Assembly (NCBI RefSeq): GCF_040760005.1
Contig: NZ_CP099760.1
Span: 4,929,501-4,993,500, forward strand
Direction of reading: 5' to 3'
DNA length: 64,000 nt
Origin: Pseudomonas sp. stari2
GTDB lineage: Bacteria > Pseudomonadota > Gammaproteobacteria > Pseudomonadales > Pseudomonadaceae
Shown here one piece after another: positions 8,395 through 15,994 of the stretch (position 1 is its first letter; the number at the start of each line of letters is the position of its first letter). Under the pieces are notes generated by a model that was given only the letters and a program-made list of their open reading frames with translations, did not search any database and was not told the origin of the DNA. Position numbers and translations under genes: made by a program.

Positions 8395-9738
8395 TCAGGC
8401 CTGGGCAGCTAGAACACGCCGTTCCCAGGGAGTGATTTCATCAAAGAAACTGGTCAACTCCATGGTTTTCGAAGCGATGTAGCCTTCGATGAACTCCTTG
8501 CCGAACAGTTCCTTGGCCAACTGGCTGCGTTTCAGACGTTCGAGCGCAGCGTGCATCGTGCACGGCAGCGAAAGATTGTCCGGCACTTCGAACTCACCCT
8601 GGATCGGCGCGCTCGGTTCCAGTTCATGCTCGATGCCATGCAGACCGGCCGCCAGACTCGCGGCAATCGCCAGATAAGGGTTGGCATCGGCGCCCGGCAA
8701 ACGGTTTTCGACCCGACGGGCGACCGCCGAACTGGCCGGAATCCGTAGGCCCGCTGCGCGGTTGTCGTGAGACCAGCAAGCATTGTTCGGCGACGCAAAC
8801 GGATGACACAGGCGCTGATAGGAATTGACGTTCGGTGCAAACAGCGCGGTGAAATCGGCCATGCCCGCCTGCTGCCCGCCGATGAAGTGGCGGAACATCG
8901 CGGTCGGCTGACCGTTCTCATCGCTGAACACATTCTTGCCGCTGCCGATCTCGACGATGCTCTGGTGAATGTGCATCGAACTGCCGGGCGTTTGCGCCAG
9001 CGGCTTGGCCATGCAGACCACGGTCAGGCCATGCTTGAGCGCGACTTCCTTGAGCAGGTGCTTGAACAGGAAGGTCTGGTCGGCCAGCAACAGCGGATCA
9101 CCGTGCAACAGGTTGATCTCGAACTGGCTGACGCCCATTTCGTGCATGAAGGTATCGCGCGGCAGGCCCAGGGCCGCCATGCATTTATAGACTTCACTGA
9201 AGAACGGGCGCAGACCGTTGTTGGAGCTGACGCTGAACGCCGAGTGACCGTCCTCGCGACGACCGTCGAGACCGATTGGCGGCTGGAACGGTTGAGTCGG
9301 ATCGGTGTTCGCAGCGAACACAAAGAATTCGAGTTCGGTCGCCACCACCGGCGCCAGGCCGAGGGCTGCGTAGCGGGCAATGACTTTCTTGAGCTGGCCA
9401 CGGGTCGACAGGTTGGAGCTTTCGCCGGTCAGCTCGTCGGCATCACAGATGGCCAGCGCGCGCGGCTCCTGACTCCACGGCAGAGGATGGATTTGCGCAG
9501 GGTCGGCCACCAGCGCCAGGTCGCCATCATCGCTGCCGTAGAACCGCGCAGCGGGATAGCCCCCCATGATGCATTGGAGCAGCACCCCCCGAGCCATCTG
9601 CAAACGCCGCCCTTCGAGGAAACCCTCGGCGGTCATTACCTTGCCTCGTGGTACGCCGTTCAAATCCGGCGTGACACATTCAATCTCATCAATGCCCGTC
9701 AATCGCTGCGCGAGTGAACGCTGGCCATCGGTTGTCAT
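8395..9738 (-). CDS. Glutamine synthetase family ligase (gamma-glutamylpolyamine synthetase-like)
   Basis: ATP-dependent ligase of the glutamine synthetase fold. Pseudomonads carry several GlnA-like paralogues of about 450 residues (PuuA/SpuI/PauA type) that glutamylate polyamines or other amines. The 447-residue protein has the N-terminal beta-grasp segment (NGVPRGKVM) and the catalytic domain with ATELEFFVFA, GVSQFEINL, SMHIHQS and an N-terminal-to-active-site RRVENRLPGADANPYL block. It lacks the adenylylation loop of true GlnA. The start at 9738 has AAGGA upstream. The substrate is inferred from family only; no polyamine genes are adjacent. Confidence 0.85.
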   Translation of the reverse strand: MTTDGQRSLAQRLTGIDEIECVTPDLNGVPRGKVMTAEGFLEGRRLQMARGVLLQCIMGGYPAARFYGSDDGDLALVADPAQIHPLPWSQEPRALAICDADELTGESSNLSTRGQLKKVIARYAALGLAPVVATELEFFVFAANTDPTQPFQPPIGLDGRREDGHSAFSVSSNNGLRPFFSEVYKCMAALGLPRDTFMHEMGVSQFEINLLHGDPLLLADQTFLFKHLLKEVALKHGLTVVCMAKPLAQTPGSSMHIHQSIVEIGSGKNVFSDENGQPTAMFRHFIGGQQAGMADFTALFAPNVNSYQRLCHPFASPNNACWSHDNRAAGLRIPASSAVARRVENRLPGADANPYLAIAASLAAGLHGIEHELEPSAPIQGEFEVPDNLSLPCTMHAALERLKRSQLAKELFGKEFIEGYIASKTMELTSFFDEITPWERRVLAAQA

Positions 9739-9855
9739 GACGCAATCCTTGTTATTGTGCGAGCCGCGAACGGCGACCCGGACAAAATAGGCTTCAGCTG
9801 TTCGGAATATCAAGCAGCGGCCAACAAAAAGACTTCGAGTCGATGAATCCGTGAT

Positions 9856-10548
9856 TCAGGGCAGGTAAATACTGAACACACCACCACCCAATGGCCCGCC
9901 ATTGCGGATCTCGGTCCGACCGCCGACACCGTTGCGCTGATGCAGCGCCGCGATGCGTCCGGCGAAGTACAGACCCAGGCCGGTACTGCCGCTGCTGTGA
10001 TTGATGCCCTGCACATAATCGGCCTGACGTTCGAGCATCTCGACCGGGTAGCCGTCGCCGTCATCGTTGATGCTCAACACCAGTTGCCCGGCCTCGTCGC
10101 TGACAGTGATCAGCAGCGATTCACGGGCGTAGCGGATCGCGTTGTTGATGCAGTTGCCGAGCACCGAGGCGATCAGTTCACGGTCGAAGAAACCCAGGGG
10201 ACTCAGAGGGTCGACTTCGTAAGTGGCAATGATTCCACGACTGGCGAAAACCTCTTGATGAGCCGCCAGTTGCGCCTCGATGAAATCGTCCAACTCGTGA
10301 TACGCCGGCTGCAACGGCATCTGGTTGACCCCGAGCTTGTACAGCCCGAGCAACTGCACCAGCATGCCGTTGAGGTGGGCGAACTCGAAATCGATCACGC
10401 CCTGCTCCGGCACCTTGCGCTGAGCCTCGGGCAGGCGCGCCAGCCATTGGCTGTGGGCCTGCATGAGCATGGCCAGAGAGTTCTTCATGTCGTGCACGGT
10501 GGAGGCAATCACCGTGGAAAAATCCAGTGCCTGCTCGTCTTGGTTCAT
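9856..10548 (-). CDS. Small cytoplasmic sensor histidine kinase
   Basis: Two-component kinase without a sensor or membrane domain. The 230-residue protein opens with an H-box-like helix (STVHDMKNSLA, His19), then the HATPase domain with N-box LGNCINNAIRYA, G1 DDGDGYP and G2 SGSTGLGLYFAGRI. Its ATG overlaps the stop codon of the upstream response regulator (ATGA), so the two are translationally coupled and almost certainly a cognate pair. The signal is probably received by the TPR regulator or by an unseen partner. Confidence 0.88.
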   Translation of the reverse strand: MNQDEQALDFSTVIASTVHDMKNSLAMLMQAHSQWLARLPEAQRKVPEQGVIDFEFAHLNGMLVQLLGLYKLGVNQMPLQPAYHELDDFIEAQLAAHQEVFASRGIIATYEVDPLSPLGFFDRELIASVLGNCINNAIRYARESLLITVSDEAGQLVLSINDDGDGYPVEMLERQADYVQGINHSSGSTGLGLYFAGRIAALHQRNGVGGRTEIRNGGPLGGGVFSIYLP

Positions 10549-12149
10549 TCGCCAAACGCCTTGCTTTTCAGCTTCTGATAACGCGAATAACGCGCGTCGG
10601 TGTCGGGCATCATGCCCACCAGTTTCAGGCAGGCCCGACATTCTTCCAGCTCCGCCGACGGCACACTGGTGTCGGTGCCATGCAGCAGCGACTGCGCCAT
10701 GTTCAGCGCAATACTGATGTTCTTCGGTTGCATCTTCAGCGCCTTGCGGAACACCTCCCGGGCCTCCACCAGGTTGCCGGTCTTGTACACGCGCACGCCC
10801 TGACGGTTGAGGTCGGCAGCCGCGTTACTGGAACTGAGAATAGTCGGGTCGTCGGTGAGCTTGGCGATGTCCTTCATCACCGTCGGGTCATCGCCGTAGA
10901 TTTCCGCGCAGCTCTTGAGCATCGACGTGCCCGCCTCGGCCTGGCCGAGCATCTGCAATTGCTTGGCGACCAACAACGCCGCTTCAGGGCTCATGAACTG
11001 CTCCATGCCGTCAAGACGCATCAGCGCTTGTTCGGTGAGTTTCTCGGCGGTCTCGGCGTCATTGAGCAGCAGACTGGTGGCCTTCATCAGTCGCGCACGA
11101 ATCTGCAGGCCAGGGTCGGTCGGGTTCTCCTTGGCCACGGCACTGAGGGTGGTGTTGATCTCCAGCCGCGTGCGGGTATCGAGTCCTTTCTCGCTGCCCT
11201 TGCTGATCAGCGCATGGGCCAGGCCCAGATTGCTCTCCGGGTCCTTGAAGCGCGACTGCGCACCTTGGGATACGGCCTGACGGTAGGCCCGCGACGCCGT
11301 GTCGAAATCCTCGTTGGCCATCGCCAGCTTGCCGAGCAACGCTTGTCGACGTACCGCCAGCGGCGACAGACGGATCGCCTCTTCCAACACCTGTTGCGCG
11401 CCCTTGGTATCGCCTTCGGCCACCAGGACATCCGCCATGCCGTCGTACAGTGCCGGCATCATCGGGAACACCTTCAGGGCTTTTTCATACACGCCTTTGG
11501 CCTGCGCAATCTGACCGCGCTTGAACAACAACTTGCCCAGACCGGCAAATGCCCACGGCAGCGGCCGGTCAGCGATGATGCTGTCATACAGCCGCTCGAG
11601 CGCTTCGTTCTGATTCATGTCGCGCAAGGCATCGGCGCGGTAACGCAGGCACAGCGGCGAATAGCGGATGTCCTGTTTGCACAGGGCGATACAGGCGTTG
11701 AGTACCTCGACCGGTTTGCCACGGTCGAGGGCCTGAAGAATCGGTTTGAGCAGGGTCTTGCGCTGCTCCAGTCGTTCCAGGCGCTGGGCCAGCCCGATGC
11801 GGTTGAACGGCTTGGTCAGGTACGCATCCGGTTCGTGTTCCAAAGCACTGAGCACCATCGCCTGACTGGTCTCGGCGGTGACCATCACAAACACCGCTTC
11901 GTGACTGATCAGCTTGTCCACCATCAGGTCTTCCAGCACCTGCTGACCGTTTTTCTTGCCGTCACCGAGGTGAAAATCCTGGAGGATGAAGTGATAGGAC
12001 TTCTGCGCGCACATTTTCAGCGCCTGCTCACCGGTGTCGGCGGTGTCCACGTCCTTGACGCCCAGCTCGCGCAACATCGAGCGCACGGAACTGCGGAAAT
12101 CCGAGAAATCATCGACGATCAGAAAACTCTTTTGGTGATACGACAGCAT
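10545..12149 (-). CDS. Response regulator with C-terminal TPR repeats
   Basis: Receiver domain (residues 1-125: acidic pair in FLIVDDFSD, phospho-acceptor in ILQDFHLGDG, conserved Lys in LTKPFN) followed by about 400 residues of helical tetratricopeptide repeats. No DNA-binding output domain is present, so output is through protein-protein contact. The start at 12149 (MLSYHQKSFLIVDD) places the receiver at the N-terminus; an upstream in-frame ATG at 12308 would add 53 non-conserved residues. It is coupled to the downstream kinase by an ATGA overlap. The process controlled is unknown. Confidence 0.88.
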   Translation of the reverse strand: MLSYHQKSFLIVDDFSDFRSSVRSMLRELGVKDVDTADTGEQALKMCAQKSYHFILQDFHLGDGKKNGQQVLEDLMVDKLISHEAVFVMVTAETSQAMVLSALEHEPDAYLTKPFNRIGLAQRLERLEQRKTLLKPILQALDRGKPVEVLNACIALCKQDIRYSPLCLRYRADALRDMNQNEALERLYDSIIADRPLPWAFAGLGKLLFKRGQIAQAKGVYEKALKVFPMMPALYDGMADVLVAEGDTKGAQQVLEEAIRLSPLAVRRQALLGKLAMANEDFDTASRAYRQAVSQGAQSRFKDPESNLGLAHALISKGSEKGLDTRTRLEINTTLSAVAKENPTDPGLQIRARLMKATSLLLNDAETAEKLTEQALMRLDGMEQFMSPEAALLVAKQLQMLGQAEAGTSMLKSCAEIYGDDPTVMKDIAKLTDDPTILSSSNAAADLNRQGVRVYKTGNLVEAREVFRKALKMQPKNISIALNMAQSLLHGTDTSVPSAELEECRACLKLVGMMPDTDARYSRYQKLKSKAFGE

Positions 12150-12371
12150 CGAGGATTTCCAGGCAATTGAAGAGGATGGACCGAGGGCATATTTCAGGCG
12201 CGCAGATGATAGCTGCCGGCCAAATGCTATCAAGCGATTTCGTGCGACTCTGAAGTCACCGAATGGGTTATCGGCCGGATCAACGGTTCTCTTGAAGCGG
12301 GGCTTCAAGATTCATTGCACAGCGATTACCCTGCGCGCCTGCTCTCACCCTCCTACTTCAGGGTTTTCATC

Positions 12372-13757
12372 GTGTACATCAAAGGACGCTACATCGTATC
12401 GGCCTGTGCGCTGCTGTTTTTCCAGCAGGTACAGGCCAGCGGAATGGACTGCACAAAGGCTGTGAGTGTTGTGGAGAATGCAATTTGCGCGGAGAAGCCG
12501 CTGTATGAGCTGGATGCGCAGATGGGGGCGGTTTATCGCAAGTTGATGAATGCGGCGCCGCAGATGCGGGCCGAACTGAAGAATACCCAGCGTCGGTGGC
12601 TGAGCGAACGTAATGAGTGCGCTGACAATATCGACTGCCTGAGCCAGCACTATCGGGATCGCTTGCAGGTATTGCACGCGCAGTGGATCGAGGCCGTTGC
12701 CTATAGACCCGACGACGTTGACAGGCAGGTCATGGAGGATCTGCAACTGCGAGTTCGGGAGATGAGCAAGGAGAATCCGGAGTTTGCGCTGGAGCGGGCT
12801 CTTGGCTCTCTCACCAGCGAAAATGGCGAAACCTCATTCTCCGGCGATCCAAATGACGACCCTGCCGAGGATCAGACAGTCTTCCCCAAAAGAATACCCA
12901 AGGGCGTCACCCAGGATGAATGGAAAGCGCTTAACACTTCCGGCCTCGATGCTGATGCCGAGCAAGGTCAGGCGAATTACACATTGATAGACCTGGACGG
13001 CGACGGCCAACGGGACCTGTTCGTTTCAACCTATACCGGTGGTACCAGCCTGTTCAGTTTCCATGAAACCTTCCGTCGAGATGGAGAGCGCTTTACGAGA
13101 AGGTTGGTCCCGTATGATCCGGAAGCCAGCGCCGGCAGCTCGTTGTTCTCCACCAGTGATCGCGGTGCCAACCAGTCGGCAGGCTGGATCAAATCTCACG
13201 GAAGGATGTATCTCGCCTTCCGCAACGGTTCATACGGCGCGGATGATTTGTACTTGCTCAATCCCCTTAAGATCAACAGCCAGATACCGACGGTCACGGT
13301 CCGGTACGACTACAAACTGACTGTACCTCGCAGTCAGCACCGTGACGCAGATGACACCGCCTACAAAATTGCGGCCGGTTTGCAAAAGACGCTCACCCAG
13401 GCTCTGATCAAATCGAATGCCGGCAAACCTCTGCTAACGAACCCGCAGGAAGGTCCCATCTGCCCCGTTCCTGCATCAGAAGAAGACCCTGATAGCTACA
13501 ACAGCTATGGCGCCAGTTATTACGTAGTAGAACCGGTCACAGACATGTCGGTGACCATCGCTAACGAGTGTTACATCGCGAGGCTGATCAATTGGTACGG
13601 GAGTTATAACGAGGAAAACGGACTACCCGCATTACTGATGCTGCGTAAACCTGGGCCAGAAGGTACCGAGCTGAGTTACTCGGTCAACGGACGCCGACAT
13701 GTCACGCAGGTCAGCTCCACTATTGGCAAAGCCGAAGATGGGGCAGAGATCTTTTAG
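12372..13757 (+). CDS. Secreted protein with LprI-like (DUF1311) N-terminal domain
   Basis: Predicted periplasmic protein of 461 residues from the GTG at 12372, which gives a clean Sec signal peptide (YIKGRYIVSACALLFFQQ, cleavage near VQA-SG). An upstream ATG at 12315 would lengthen the n-region to 28 residues and cannot be excluded. Residues ~25-100 are a lysozyme-inhibitor LprI-type domain with conserved cysteines (DCTKA, NAICAE, NECADNIDCL) and the LYELDAQM signature. The rest is unassigned, with an Asp-rich LIDLDGDGQRDLFV segment like an FG-GAP/Ca-binding repeat. Function beyond envelope location is unknown. Confidence 0.75.
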   Translation: MYIKGRYIVSACALLFFQQVQASGMDCTKAVSVVENAICAEKPLYELDAQMGAVYRKLMNAAPQMRAELKNTQRRWLSERNECADNIDCLSQHYRDRLQVLHAQWIEAVAYRPDDVDRQVMEDLQLRVREMSKENPEFALERALGSLTSENGETSFSGDPNDDPAEDQTVFPKRIPKGVTQDEWKALNTSGLDADAEQGQANYTLIDLDGDGQRDLFVSTYTGGTSLFSFHETFRRDGERFTRRLVPYDPEASAGSSLFSTSDRGANQSAGWIKSHGRMYLAFRNGSYGADDLYLLNPLKINSQIPTVTVRYDYKLTVPRSQHRDADDTAYKIAAGLQKTLTQALIKSNAGKPLLTNPQEGPICPVPASEEDPDSYNSYGASYYVVEPVTDMSVTIANECYIARLINWYGSYNEENGLPALLMLRKPGPEGTELSYSVNGRRHVTQVSSTIGKAEDGAEIF

Positions 13758-13785
13758 GCCATTGTTTGGCGTTGCAGACAACCAC

Positions 13786-13822
13786 AAAAAAGCCCCGCCA
13801 GATCACTCTGCGCGGGGCTTTT
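13786..13822. terminator. Intrinsic terminator, LprI-like gene / tRNA-Arg(CCT)
   Basis: AAAAGCCCCGC / GCGGGGCTTTT stem, A6 on one side and T4 on the other. It lies 28 bp after the LprI-like gene and 8 bp beyond the 3' end of the convergent tRNA, so it can serve both. Confidence 0.85.
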
Positions 13823-13829
13823 GAATGTG

Positions 13830-13906
13830 TGGTGTCCCAGGGCAGGTTCGAACTGCCAACCTTCCCCTTAGGAGGGGGATGCTCTATCCAATTGAGCTAC
13901 TGAGAC
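13830..13906 (-). tRNA. tRNA-Arg (anticodon CCT)
   Basis: Full cloverleaf on the minus strand: acceptor GTCTCAG / CTGGGAC, D-arm GCTC/GAGC, anticodon stem TCCCC/GGGGA around loop CTCCTAA (anticodon CCT, reads AGG), T-arm GGCAG-TTCGAAC-CTGCC, discriminator A and an encoded CCA end. 77 nt including CCA. Confidence 0.96.
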
Positions 13907-14135
13907 ACAGGACTGTCGGTGCGACAGACGGCGTGCATGTTAACGGCCGGGCCCTGATTTGTCATGTCGTCCGCAGGGCTTTTTAAGTGTAGGCAGGCGC
14001 CCTGCAATGCAGTCGGACGTTTTATCGTGCAATTTGCATCCCTCCAAAAAGCCATCATTGCAGAATGCAATCCACTCCATGCTAAAAACCCTGCTAAATG
14101 CTTGTTTTTAAAGGACTTGCCAGCGGTTAGACTAG

Positions 14136-14151
14136 TGGCACGACGGATGCT
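14136..14151 (+). promoter_or_regulatory. Possible sigma-54-like promoter before the small membrane-protein pair
   Basis: TGGCACGACGGATGCT keeps GG-N10-GC and differs from the RpoN consensus only in the -12 box (ATGC for TTGC). It lies 40 bp before the ATG at 14191. The rest of the 284-bp gap from the tRNA to this gene shows no gene; it holds only short inverted repeats around 13950-13985. Confidence 0.35.
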
Positions 14152-14190
14152 TCAGTGATTCTCATAAAAGAACAACTGGAGAACCGTCTC

Positions 14191-14421
14191 ATGAACCGCG
14201 TCCTCTTGCTCGCCAACGCAATCGCCCTGACGGTTCTGGTAGGATTTCAATTAATTCCCCAGCACAACGAAGCAGTGGCCCAGCGCATGCCGCATTATCT
14301 GCAAGTGCAAAAGGCGCCGCAGTGGGCGGTGCTGAGTGATCAGCGCGGCGTACTTGCGCAAGACGTCAGCGAGTCAAATCAGGCACAGACGACACCGATG
14401 TCCGAACGCTTGGTGTTTTGA
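14191..14421 (+). CDS. Small hypothetical protein with N-terminal signal/anchor
   Basis: 76 residues, not recognised. An N-terminal hydrophobic segment (RVLLLANAIALTVLVGFQLI) predicts a signal anchor or signal peptide; the remainder is polar. CTGGAG nine bases before the ATG at 14191 fixes the start over an in-frame ATT/ATG further up. Followed 19 bp later by another small membrane protein on the same strand, so probably bicistronic. Confidence 0.65.
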   Translation: MNRVLLLANAIALTVLVGFQLIPQHNEAVAQRMPHYLQVQKAPQWAVLSDQRGVLAQDVSESNQAQTTPMSERLVF

Positions 14422-14440
14422 ATCATTTCCGGAGTACAGC

Positions 14441-14620
14441 ATGTCCAAATCCGCCCTGGGGTTGTTGATCCTCGCTTTCTTGAGCGGTGTTCTGCATTTC
14501 TCGCTGTTCGAAGAGACCGAAATATCTTTGCCCCTGATTGGCTGCGGCGTTTTCTCTGTGCTGTTTGCGCTGGCCCTGGTTGCCGGGCGCAAGATCAAGT
14601 TTGATCCGGTACTGCGTTAA
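14441..14620 (+). CDS. Small two-helix membrane protein, hypothetical
   Basis: 59 residues with two hydrophobic helices (LGLLILAFLSGVLHFSLF and PLIGCGVFSVLFALALVAG) joined by an acidic turn, ending in the basic RKIKFDPVLR tail. GGAG lies 8 bases before the ATG. No family recognised. Its 3' end overlaps the 3' end of the convergent phnN by 26 bp, so no terminator fits between them. Confidence 0.65.
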   Translation: MSKSALGLLILAFLSGVLHFSLFEETEISLPLIGCGVFSVLFALALVAGRKIKFDPVLR

Positions 14621-15164
14621 GCATGACCAGCTCCAACAGGTGACCAACGGCATCGGCCAGGTCGCCCGAGTTGTCGATCAGATGCACAGCCATATCGGTT
14701 GAGCGCCTTTCCTTGAACAGTGTATTGCGGGCAAGCCTCGCATCGATCTGCTCAAGCGTCTCCCGACCACGCCGGAGCAGGCGGTCACGCAACACATCAT
14801 CGCGAACTGTCAGCAACACTGGCACCAGTGTCGGATAGGCTTCCAGCGCTTGTCGAAGGTTCGCCCGAGAGCCGTTGACCAGCACATGTTTCCCGGCTTT
14901 TAACCATTGTTCCATTTCCACCGGAATTCCGTAGGAGAGGCCGTTGGCTTGCCATGCCAGAGAAAAATCCCCGGCGCGCTGACGCTCTTCGAACTCTTGC
15001 GGCGTCACACCGATCGCATCCTCACCCACGGATTCGGCCGAACGGGTAATCACCCGACGTATGACTTCGCAGTTCAACGAACGCAACGGGGCACGCGCAG
15101 CCTCGATCAGACTGTCCTTGCCGGAACCGGATGGCCCCATGAGATAAATCAGCCTGCCATCCAT
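14595..15164 (-). CDS. phnN: Ribose 1,5-bisphosphate phosphokinase PhnN
   Basis: Phosphorylates ribose 1,5-bisphosphate to phosphoribosyl diphosphate, the last step after C-P lyase action and an alternative PRPP source. The 189-residue protein begins MDGRLIYLMGPSGSGKDS, where GPSGSGKDS is the P-loop; VITRSAESVGEDAIGVTPQEF and the guanylate-kinase-like fold segment YGIPVEMEQWL follow, with RLLRRGRETLEQIDARLAR as lid. The start at 15164 puts the P-loop near the N-terminus, as usual. No phosphonate genes are nearby, so its role here is probably nucleotide salvage rather than phosphonate use. Confidence 0.88.
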   Translation of the reverse strand: MDGRLIYLMGPSGSGKDSLIEAARAPLRSLNCEVIRRVITRSAESVGEDAIGVTPQEFEERQRAGDFSLAWQANGLSYGIPVEMEQWLKAGKHVLVNGSRANLRQALEAYPTLVPVLLTVRDDVLRDRLLRRGRETLEQIDARLARNTLFKERRSTDMAVHLIDNSGDLADAVGHLLELVMLNAVPDQT

Positions 15165-15468
15165 CCTGAAAACGCCCTCCGGCGGGCATTTGCCCCTAGT
15201 AAATCGGCCATTCGCCACTATCCTGTACAAGGTAAGGAACAAGGATTCTAGCCGCATAGCATGCACGGTCTGATGCCTTCGAGCATCTGTTCGTGCGCTT
15301 CAGGACGCGGTCAGCGATACGGGCCGACGCATTCTTTTCAAACCAGTCCGCATTTCTGATAATTGGTGCTGGCATTACGCCTTTACCCGGATCAATATTT
15401 GTCACAGAATTGACGCCAATGATCTGGCAATTTTGAGGCATGATGCGAGCCTCTTAACAATTCAGGTT

Positions 15469-15496
15469 GAACCATTTGGCGCGGATGCTTGTCCTA
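15469..15496 (+). promoter_or_regulatory. AlgU (sigma-22)-like promoter of amrZ
   Basis: GAACCA, a 17-base spacer and TCCTA resemble the AlgU/sigma-E consensus GAACTT-N16/17-TCnnA, 58 bp before the amrZ start. AlgU control of amrZ (algZ) is known in P. aeruginosa. The rest of the 389-bp gap from phnN (15165-15553) holds an 81-codon open frame on the minus strand with no recognisable content, which I do not call. Confidence 0.5.
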
Positions 15497-15553
15497 CGAC
15501 TCATCCTGCGGCCAATCCCGAGAACCGCTCCCCTGAACTAACCGGTTAAATAT

Positions 15554-15880
15554 ATGCGCCCATTGAAACAGGCAATTTATTCCAGCCGTACGGCTGACAA
15601 GTTCGTCGTACGTCTGCCAGACGGAATGCGTGAACGCATTGCCGAGGTGGCTCGCAATCATCATCGCAGCATGAACTCCGAGATCATTGCGCGCCTTGAG
15701 CAGAGTCTTATTCAGGAAGGTGCACTGGGCGAAGAGCTGAGCATGCGCCTCGACAGCCCGGAGCTTTCGCTGCACGAACGCGAGTTGTTGCAACGCTTCC
15801 GTCAACTCTCCCATCGCCAGCAGAACGCGCTGGTTTCTCTGATCGCCCACGACGCCGAAATGGCCGCAGACGCATCCTGA
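15554..15880 (+). CDS. amrZ: Ribbon-helix-helix regulator AmrZ (AlgZ)
   Basis: Arc-superfamily DNA-binding protein that activates alginate and represses or activates motility, cellulose, c-di-GMP and iron genes in pseudomonads. The 108-residue protein has a flexible N-terminus, the ribbon-helix-helix at residues ~15-52 ([20 protein letters not shown] then [15 protein letters not shown]) and the C-terminal tetramerisation helix ending [14 protein letters not shown]. The sequence is close to P. aeruginosa AmrZ throughout. Monocistronic, with an AlgU-like promoter before it and a strong terminator after it. Confidence 0.96.
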   Translation: MRPLKQAIYSSRTADKFVVRLPDGMRERIAEVARNHHRSMNSEIIARLEQSLIQEGALGEELSMRLDSPELSLHERELLQRFRQLSHRQQNALVSLIAHDAEMAADAS

Positions 15881-15897
15881 GTCAAACCGAACATCTC

Positions 15898-15927
15898 AAG
15901 CCAGCATGAGTGCTGGCTTTTTTTTGC
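15898..15927 (+). terminator. Intrinsic terminator of amrZ
   Basis: AAGCCAGCA / TGCTGGCTT stem, TGAG loop and a run of T; starts 18 bp after the amrZ stop. Confidence 0.92.
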
Positions 15928-15952
15928 CCGCAATTCAGGCTTTTCACAGGCG

Positions 15953-15982
15953 AAAAAAAGCCCGCCAATTGGCGGGCCTTTT
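15953..15982 (-). terminator. Intrinsic terminator of mgtE
   Basis: GCCCGCC / GGCGGGC stem with an AATT centre and, on the minus strand, a T7 tail. It lies 13 bp after the mgtE stop. Confidence 0.9.
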
Positions 15983-15994
15983 CAATTCAGGCGA

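Noticed and set aside
15196..15441. 81-codon open frame between phnN and amrZ
   Set aside because: Third codon positions are not GC-biased, there is no good ribosome-binding site, and nothing is recognised in the translation.
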